A stretch of 51,074 nucleotides of DNA, taken from Komagataeibacter melaceti. GTDB lineage: Bacteria; Pseudomonadota; Alphaproteobacteria; Acetobacterales; Acetobacteraceae. The notes beneath the pieces are model-generated. The model was not told the DNA's origin. It saw nothing but the letters and a program-made list of their open reading frames with translations, and did no database searches. The stretch lies in contig NZ_QUWV01000084.1 in NCBI RefSeq assembly GCF_003403295.1, forward strand, positions 1-51,074. The letters are read 5' to 3'. Positions 45,816 through 51,074 of this stretch are shown piece after piece. The translations under genes and the position numbers were made by a program. Each line of letters begins with the position of its first letter. Positions within the stretch are counted from its first letter, which is position 1.

Positions 45816-46361
45816 TCAGGCCGCGGGCTGCGCTGTGGTCCCCGCTGCCGCCAGGCTTGCGGCGGCAAGCTGGCCGGGCAGGGTATTACCGGTGGCTTCG
45901 TCTCCGGTCGTTTCACGCATCTCGTTATCCACCGGGAGCGCCTGCCCCGAGGAGATGGGAATGCGTCGTGGCTTGAGCGCCTCGGGCACGATCTGCCGTA
46001 CGGCGATGCGCAGCAGGCCGTTGGTCAGGTCCGCCTTTTCCACCACCACGTGGTCAGCCAGCACGAAGCGGCGTTCGAACGCACGCGTTGCAATGCCGCG
46101 ATAGAGCATTTCCCTGCCCTGTGTGGCGTCACCCACGCGACCGGCGACGATCAGCGTATTGTCCTGCACGGTCAGTTCGATGTCATCAGGGCCGAAACCC
46201 GCCACCGCCATGGTCAGGGCGTACTCGCTGTCGGTCAGTTTTTCGATGTTGTAGGGGGGATAGGACGGGCTGACCGGGTTCTGGGCCGCCGTATCGACAA
46301 GCTGGGCCAGACGGTCAAAGCCGATTGCGCTGCGGAACAGCGGCGCGAAATCATAAGCCAT
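45816..46361 (-). CDS. Small heat-shock protein Hsp20 (IbpA-type)
   Basis: A 181-residue alpha-crystallin-type chaperone that holds unfolded proteins. The N-terminal MAYDFAPLFRSAIGFDRLAQ and YPPYNIEKL, then the crystallin domain (TMAVAGFGPDDIELTVQDNT to ERRFVLADHVVVEKADLTNGLLRI) are clear. The C-terminal IxI-like motif is IPI near residue 136, followed by an Ala/Thr-rich tail of about 45 residues, longer than usual. The ATG at 46361 with GGAGG upstream is chosen over an in-frame ATG at 46382, which lies upstream of that site. Confidence 0.93.
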   Translation of the reverse strand: MAYDFAPLFRSAIGFDRLAQLVDTAAQNPVSPSYPPYNIEKLTDSEYALTMAVAGFGPDDIELTVQDNTLIVAGRVGDATQGREMLYRGIATRAFERRFVLADHVVVEKADLTNGLLRIAVRQIVPEALKPRRIPISSGQALPVDNEMRETTGDEATGNTLPGQLAAASLAAAGTTAQPAA

Positions 46362-46364
46362 GTT

Positions 46365-46420
46365 GAAACCTCCATGAAGCAAGGTCTGTTATTGTGCGGT
46401 CCCTCAATCGAGCGGACCGG
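46365..46420 (-). promoter_or_regulatory. ROSE-like RNA thermometer over the hsp20 ribosome binding site
   Basis: On the minus-strand transcript, CCUUGCUUCAUGGAGG (46369-46384) can fold back so that CCUU pairs with the GGAGG ribosome binding site. A UUGCU segment lies opposite the Shine-Dalgarno, as in ROSE thermometers of alphaproteobacterial hsp20 genes, including the G opposite G position. A second hairpin, CGGTCC ... GGACCG (46397-46419), lies just upstream, again as in ROSE elements. This is a pattern match by eye. Confidence 0.6.
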
Positions 46421-46467
46421 GATGTCAGGGTAATGCACGAACCCGCAGGGGCATCCGTGCAGTCCAG

Positions 46468-46496
46468 ACATGGGAATGCCCGGCCCCCTGTTCAAG
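46468..46496 (-). promoter_or_regulatory. Predicted heat-shock (RpoH, sigma-32) promoter of hsp20
   Basis: On the minus strand, CTTGAA (46491-46496) and CCCATGT (46468-46474) are separated by 16 bases, matching the sigma-32 pattern of CTTGAAA and CCCATNT. Transcription would start near 46460, leaving a leader of about 100 bases that contains the ROSE-like element. Confidence 0.6.
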
Positions 46497-46510
46497 AGGA
46501 CCGGGCATTC
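46474..46510. repeat. Inverted repeat overlapping the hsp20 promoter
   Basis: GAATGCCCGG and CCGGGCATTC are perfect 10-bp inverted arms around a 17-base centre that contains the -35 of the predicted heat-shock promoter, with extra pairing possible inside. It lies between rpmE and hsp20. No T-tract follows on either strand, so a simple intrinsic terminator for rpmE is unlikely; an operator or a structured RNA is possible. Confidence 0.6.
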
Positions 46511-46552
46511 ACGCCAACAACAGTCTGTAACTGATGGAGGTAGGGCGGGTGA

Positions 46553-46783
46553 TCAGCCCTTCTTGCGCTGACCCAGCGCGCCGAACTTCTTGTTGAACTT
46601 CGCGACCTGGCCCCCGGTGTCCATCATGCGCTGCACGCCGGTCCATGCCGGATGGGACTTCGGGTCAATGTCCAGGCGCAGGGTGTCGCCGGGCTTACCG
46701 TAGCACGAGCGCGTGGTGTACTCGGTGCCGTCGGTCATGACGATGTTGATTTCGTGGTAGTCGGGGTGGATGCCGGATTTCAT
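46553..46783 (-). CDS. rpmE: 50S ribosomal protein L31
   Basis: A 76-residue ribosomal protein. [20 protein letters not shown] and [21 protein letters not shown] match L31. The zinc-binding CxxC pairs of the C+ form are missing (one Cys only), so it is the zinc-independent form. The ATG at 46783 is used; a TTG two codons upstream is less likely. Confidence 0.93.
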   Translation of the reverse strand: MKSGIHPDYHEINIVMTDGTEYTTRSCYGKPGDTLRLDIDPKSHPAWTGVQRMMDTGGQVAKFNKKFGALGQRKKG

Positions 46784-47039
46784 TTTCAACTGACTTTCGC
46801 GCTGGGCCCACCGATGCCGACCGGGGGCGTTCTTTCGGCAGGCCTATAGACGACAAGCGGCGGCAAGATCAACACCCGATACAAAAAAAGCCGGTTTTCC
46901 GGGTTCACGACCACAGGTGTTACCGCGTTGCATCATGGTAGGGGAATGGAAAGGTGGGTAGGCGATATTCAGTCGTCATGGTCTCGTGACATTGCTAGAC
47001 CTGAATGGTCTTCTATGAAAAAGCAAAGGATTGGTAAGA

Positions 47040-47552
47040 ATGGCGAAATTGCCGGAACACGTGCCTGAACTGCACGTCAGGGATATTCATGTGCCGGGAT
47101 GGCTGGGGGAATTCCGCGCATTTCTCATGCGCGGCAACGTGGTGGACCTGGCCGTTGGTGTCATCGTGGGTGCCGCGTTCACCGCAATCGTGAACAGCCT
47201 GGTCAAGGACGTGTTTACGCCGGTACTGGGGCTGCTGATTGGCGGCATCGACTTTACCAACCTGTTCATCACCCTGCGTGGCCCGCACCTTGCCACCCTG
47301 GCCGATGCCCAGAAGGCGGGCGCGGTCACGATCAATATCGGGCTGTTCCTCAATGCCGTGATCCAGTTCGTGATCATCGGTTTCGTGATTTTCTGGGTGG
47401 TGAAGGCCATCAACCGCCTGACGGTGAAAAAAGAGGCCGAAAAGCCCGCAACTCCGCCCGCGCCGCCGCGTAGTGAGATTCTGCTTCAGGATATTCTCGA
47501 CGTGCTGAAGGCCGAGGCCGCGCAGAAGCCGGAAGGTGCCCCAAAGGCCTGA
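47040..47552 (+). CDS. mscL: Large-conductance mechanosensitive channel
   Basis: A 170-residue MscL. The first membrane helix starts in FLMRGNVVDLAVGVIVGAAF (from residue 30), a periplasmic loop follows, and the second helix is in FLNAVIQFVIIGFVIFWVVK, with a C-terminal amphipathic helix (ILLQDILDVLKAEAA). It opens on hypo-osmotic shock to release solutes. A 25-residue N-terminal extension is longer than in E. coli. The ATG at 47040 with AAGGA upstream is preferred over a TTG at 47031. It is closed by the hairpin at 47576-47607. Confidence 0.93.
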   Translation: MAKLPEHVPELHVRDIHVPGWLGEFRAFLMRGNVVDLAVGVIVGAAFTAIVNSLVKDVFTPVLGLLIGGIDFTNLFITLRGPHLATLADAQKAGAVTINIGLFLNAVIQFVIIGFVIFWVVKAINRLTVKKEAEKPATPPAPPRSEILLQDILDVLKAEAAQKPEGAPKA

Positions 47553-47575
47553 TTCCTGCCATTCCTCCTTCTGTA

Positions 47576-47607
47576 TGGGCGCCCGGTTTTCGGGCGCCCA
47601 TTTTTTT
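47576..47607 (+). terminator. Rho-independent terminator of mscL
   Basis: TGGGCGCCCG - GTTTT - CGGGCGCCCA followed by seven T residues: a perfect 10-bp stem 24 bases after the mscL stop. Confidence 0.93.
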
Positions 47608-47785
47608 GCCCCATATGCGTGCCCTTGTGCCGCAGGATATGACCGCCCAATATCCAGCGCCAAAACACTGTTTCAGAAGCTTCATTCCGATGTCCGGCCA
47701 GACAGGCCGGTCGTGGCCTGACGGATCACCTCCCGTATGGCACCGGAAGTTTTGAACCCGTCTCTACGTTCAGGGTACGCACCAG

Positions 47786-48244
47786 ATGACCGATTTCACA
47801 CGTTTTGTTCCCCGCAGCCTTCTGGTGCTGGCCGCCACCGGCTTCCTTGCCGCCTGCCATGGCGAGACACGGCCAACCCTGTCCAGCCTGCCGCCAGCGG
47901 CGCAGGATTACCTGCTGATTTCTTCGTATTTCATGGCTGAAGGGGGGCTGGTCAGCCGCCTGCAGGATGGGGGGCTGTCGGGGCAGCAGGTCTATGACAT
48001 GGCGCTTTCGCTCAAATACGGCAAGCGCATGCTCATGGCGTCACTGGTCAAGCCATCGCACAAGGCACGTCATAATGTGGAACTGGCGGTGGCGCTGATG
48101 GTGGCCTGCACGGACCAGCCCGACCCGGCCCTGCTGGGCGGCAGGGCGCCCCAGCGCTGCATCCCCGAAGGGCCGGTCGCGCCTGGTGAGAATGTTGCGC
48201 AGGCCCCGCAGCAGGCGGCCCCCACACCCGCCGCCGGAAAGTAG
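47786..48244 (+). CDS. Putative lipoprotein of unknown function
   Basis: A 152-residue protein with a lipoprotein signal peptide: a basic N-terminus, the hydrophobic segment SLLVLAATGFLAA, and the lipobox LAAC with Cys24 as the lipidation site. The mature part contains a helical region (DYLLISSYFMAEGGLVSRLQ) and two further Cys near residues 108 and 125, and ends in a Pro/Ala-rich tail. I do not recognise the family. It converges on secF, with 48 bases between stops. Confidence 0.7.
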   Translation: MTDFTRFVPRSLLVLAATGFLAACHGETRPTLSSLPPAAQDYLLISSYFMAEGGLVSRLQDGGLSGQQVYDMALSLKYGKRMLMASLVKPSHKARHNVELAVALMVACTDQPDPALLGGRAPQRCIPEGPVAPGENVAQAPQQAAPTPAAGK

Positions 48245-48292
48245 GTGGGGAAACACGCGCCCTGCTGGCGGGGCGCGTGATGGAGTCCGGTG

Positions 48293-49246
48293 TTACTTGC
48301 GCACGGGGGGGCGGGCATCCCGACGCAGGCGTTTTTCCCCCATCAGCAGCAGCAGGGGCGCTGCGATGAAAATGGAGGAAGACGTCCCCACCACAATCCC
48401 GAACAGCATGACCCATGCAAAGCCCGACAGGCTGGCCCCGCCAAAAAGCGCAAGCGGCAGGGCGGCCAGGAACACCGTGGAGGACGTGCCCAGCGTGCGG
48501 CTGAGTGTTTCGTTAATGGACAGGTCGATCAGTTCGGCCAGCGGCATCGTGCGGTATTTGCGCAGGTTCTCGCGCACCCGGTCATACACCACCACCTTGT
48601 CATTGGTGGAATAGCCCAGAATGGTCAGGATGGCGGCCACCATCACCAGGTCGAATTCGAAATGCGTGATGACAAGGAACCCGATGGCCTTGGTCAGGTC
48701 CAGCACCAGCGTCACCACGGCGCTGACCGCGAACTCCCATTCAAAGCGGAACCAGATATAGGCCAGGATCATGAACAGGCTGATGCCAAGGGCAAGCATG
48801 CCGTTGCGGAACAGCTCCTTCGAGACCGAGGCCCCCACCGCATCCGCCCGCAGCACCTGCGCGCCCGGCAGGGTGGCGATGGCGTGGCGCACGGAATCGA
48901 CCAGCGCCTGCGTGCGGGCTTCATGGTCGGGTTCGCTGGCGGGTGGGGTGTCGAGGCGGATCAGCACGTCATCCGGCCCGCCAAAGGACTGCACGCCGGC
49001 AGCACTGACATGCTGCGCGGCAAGGGCTGCGCGGATGGCGTTGAAATCTGCCGCACCCTGCGTGCGGGCCTCCACAACGATACCACCACGGAAGTCCAGC
49101 CCCAGCGTCAGGCCGGGGTGGAAGAACAGGATGAGCGAGGCGACGGACAGCACGGCCGATGTCGCAAGGCCGATGAAGCGGCCCCGCATGAAGTTGATTT
49201 TCGTGCCACGCGGCACGAACCGCAGAAGGGGACGGTCAAACATCAT
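48293..49246 (-). CDS. secF: Protein translocase subunit SecF
   Basis: A 317-residue RND-type membrane protein that works with SecD to pull translocated proteins using the proton gradient. LTLGLDFRGGIVVEA follows the first helix; the later helices include GYSTNDKVVVYDRVRENLR and SINETLSRTLGTSSTVFLAAL, the SecF signatures. The first of two adjacent ATG codons (49246) is taken because GAGG lies eight bases upstream. It follows secD by 10 bases. Confidence 0.95.
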   Translation of the reverse strand: MMFDRPLLRFVPRGTKINFMRGRFIGLATSAVLSVASLILFFHPGLTLGLDFRGGIVVEARTQGAADFNAIRAALAAQHVSAAGVQSFGGPDDVLIRLDTPPASEPDHEARTQALVDSVRHAIATLPGAQVLRADAVGASVSKELFRNGMLALGISLFMILAYIWFRFEWEFAVSAVVTLVLDLTKAIGFLVITHFEFDLVMVAAILTILGYSTNDKVVVYDRVRENLRKYRTMPLAELIDLSINETLSRTLGTSSTVFLAALPLALFGGASLSGFAWVMLFGIVVGTSSSIFIAAPLLLLMGEKRLRRDARPPVRK

Positions 49247-49256
49247 TCGGCGCGCC

Positions 49257-50807
49257 TCAGACCGGCAGGGTGCTGGGGCGTACGCGGGCATACCAGCGCA
49301 CCATCAGCATCCGTGAAAGGAGAAGGGTGGTGAAAAGGGTCGTCACGATCCCGATCGTGATCGTCAGCGCGAATCCGCGCACCGGCCCGGTCCCGAATAC
49401 GAACAGCATCACATGCGCCAGCAGCGCCGTGGCGTTACTGTCCACGATGGTACCGGTCGCGCGCTCAAACCCGGCCTGCATGGCCTGCAGTGCGGTGCGG
49501 CCACGGGCCACTTCCTCACGGATGCGCTCGTTGATCAGGATGTTCGCATCCACCGCCATGCCCAGGGTCAGGAGCATGCCCGCCATGCCTGGCAGCGTCA
49601 GCGTCGCTTCGAACAGGGAGAGGATGGCCGTCATCAGCACCAGGTTGGCCACCAGCGCAATGTTCGCGTACCAGCCGAAGCGGCCATAGAACAGCGCCAT
49701 GAAGGCGATGACCAGCACGAAACCGGCCGCAAGGCTGTAGCCGCCCGCCCGGATCGAATCCGCACCCAGTGACGGGCCGATGGAACGCTGCTCGATCACG
49801 TTCAGCGGGGCGGGCAGTGCGCCCGCGCGCAGCAGCAGTGCCATGTCGGTGGCCTGCTGGGCGCTGAAGCCGCCGGTAATCTGGCCGCTGCCGCCGGTAA
49901 TGGCGGTGCGGATGACCGGGGCCTCGATCACCTTGTTATCCAGCACAATGGCGAAGCGCTTGCCCACATTGGCGCGGGTCACGTTGCCGAATTCCTGCGC
50001 GCCGGTTGAATCGAAGGTGAAGTTCACCGCCCATTCGCCGCTCTGCTGGTCAATGGAGGCGCTGGCGTTGGTCAGGTCCGCGCCATCCACATCCACGTGC
50101 GAATAGACCGGCAGCGGGTTCTGCCCGTCGGCCATGGGCAGCATCTGCACCCCCGGCGGCGGAACGGCCGAGCCGATGGCGGAATCCGCGACAAGATGGA
50201 AGGTCATCTTGGCGGTGGTGCCCAGCAGTTTCTTCACGCGCTCGGGGTCGCTGATGCCGGGCAGTTCCACGATGATGCGGTCTTCGCCCTGCCGGGTGAT
50301 TTCCGGGTCGATCGCGCCGGTCGCGTCAATGCGGCGGCGGACGATCTCGATGGACTGGGTCACGGCGTCATAGGCGCGCTGGCGGGCGGCATCAGCCGAC
50401 AGCGCCAGCGTGATCTGGCCAGTTTCATCCTGGCTGACCGTGAATTCGTCCGGCACGTTCATGGGCATGGCGCGCAGGGCCTTGAGGTCCGGCTTGCCCT
50501 CCTCCGGCGTGCGGGGGGTAAAGGTCACGCCATGGGCAGTGGTGGCGAGGTTGCGGTAGCCCAGCCCGGCATGGAGCAGGGTCTGGCGCGTTTCGTCCTG
50601 CAGGCCACGCAGCCTGTCGGCGGCGACGCTGTTCATGTCCACCTGCAGCAGCAGGTAGGAACCGCCCCGCAGGTCAAGGCCCAGATGGATCTGGCGCCAT
50701 GGCAGCGAGGGGAAAGGCTGGCGGATGGCATTGGGCAGGCACAGCGCCAGCCCGATCAGACATACACCAATGACCGAGGCCATTCTGAGCCGACTGTAAT
50801 ACATCAT
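49257..50807 (-). CDS. secD: Protein translocase subunit SecD
   Basis: A 516-residue membrane subunit of the SecDF complex. The N-terminal helix is followed by HLGLDLRGGSYLLLQVD, the periplasmic domain by IVRRRIDATGAIDPEITRQG and RIIVELPGI, and the membrane half by GMAVDANILINERIREE and TLLLSRML. The order secD-secF is standard. The usual upstream partner yajC is not visible in the 267 bases left before the window edge. Confidence 0.95.
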   Translation of the reverse strand: MMYYSRLRMASVIGVCLIGLALCLPNAIRQPFPSLPWRQIHLGLDLRGGSYLLLQVDMNSVAADRLRGLQDETRQTLLHAGLGYRNLATTAHGVTFTPRTPEEGKPDLKALRAMPMNVPDEFTVSQDETGQITLALSADAARQRAYDAVTQSIEIVRRRIDATGAIDPEITRQGEDRIIVELPGISDPERVKKLLGTTAKMTFHLVADSAIGSAVPPPGVQMLPMADGQNPLPVYSHVDVDGADLTNASASIDQQSGEWAVNFTFDSTGAQEFGNVTRANVGKRFAIVLDNKVIEAPVIRTAITGGSGQITGGFSAQQATDMALLLRAGALPAPLNVIEQRSIGPSLGADSIRAGGYSLAAGFVLVIAFMALFYGRFGWYANIALVANLVLMTAILSLFEATLTLPGMAGMLLTLGMAVDANILINERIREEVARGRTALQAMQAGFERATGTIVDSNATALLAHVMLFVFGTGPVRGFALTITIGIVTTLFTTLLLSRMLMVRWYARVRPSTLPV

Positions 50808-51074
50808 GACTTGATGGAGAGCTCCCTGCGCCCGGCGGAACCGGTTTCCTTTTCCGGCATGGTCAGTGTGTCCCGTGTATGGAATTCAGTGCGGGAACAT
50901 GCCGGTCCACGCCCGATGATGCAACCGCTGATGCACCGGCCCCGCGCGCGCCGTTGCCGTTTTGCCGCATTCAGGGCACCTGCGCGGCGGCAGGGGGTGG
51001 GCGATCGGGGTGGTGGCTGCTAATCGGGCAGGGAAAGATATATTCAAGGCGGGAGGCAGGGCATGGCGCAGGCA

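Noticed and set aside
50808-51074. yajC expected upstream of secD
   Set aside because: Neither strand of this 267-base stretch encodes a YajC-like protein; it may lie beyond the edge or elsewhere.

Overview
The window is GC-rich, densely coded bacterial chromosome with no insertion sequence, phage gene, tRNA, rRNA or CRISPR array that I can see. Several features point to an alphaproteobacterium: a divergent purNM / hdaA-ppk-ppx block, a TrcR (DUF1013) regulator, PurEK, a YdcH (DUF465) pair and a SecDF pair. The NAD-type isocitrate dehydrogenase and the codon style suggest Acetobacteraceae (acetic acid bacteria such as Komagataeibacter or Gluconacetobacter). That genus-level guess is inference.

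Layout. 1-3592: end of a surface-polysaccharide amino-sugar module (truncated WbpM/CapD-type dehydratase, DegT-type aminotransferase, a one-helix membrane protein, a HAD phosphatase). 3607-5612: an MFS exporter divergent from soxR, sharing a short intergenic region that holds a textbook SoxR promoter. 5609-8144: a PerM/AI-2E-type membrane protein and an AraJ-type MFS exporter. 8157-10627: an ABC-F ATPase divergent from ndk. 10757-17273: purN-purM divergent from hdaA-ppk-ppx. 17323-33674: a one-strand purine catabolism block. 33778-40412: NAD-isocitrate dehydrogenase, then a uvrD-prmA-GNAT-aminopeptidase P operon. 40511-42726: two RadC-type genes around a HAD phosphatase. 42719-44364: purK-purE. 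44388-46783: two tiny DUF465 proteins, trcR, hsp20 and rpmE. 47040-50807: mscL, a lipoprotein and secD-secF.

The purine block is the centre of interest. It encodes xanthine dehydrogenase (xdhA, xdhB) and its maturation factor (xdhC), then a LysR regulator, then nine tightly packed genes ending at a strong terminator. Together they can be read as a route from xanthine through urate, 5-hydroxyisourate, OHCU, allantoin, allantoate, ureidoglycine, oxalurate and oxamate to oxalate. No classical uricase (Uox, PuuD) or HpxO-type urate hydroxylase is present. The only unassigned oxidase is an FMO-like flavoprotein heading the operon, so it is the best candidate for urate oxidation; it may be HpyO-like or something new. 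Just upstream of xdhA lies a dihydropyrimidinase-fold protein in which every one of the six metal-binding positions has been replaced, so it looks like a pseudoenzyme.

Other points: one of the two RadC paralogues has lost its JAMM metal ligands; hsp20 has a heat-shock-type promoter and a ROSE-like RNA thermometer over its ribosome binding site; and trcR is preceded by a perfect 18-bp palindrome.
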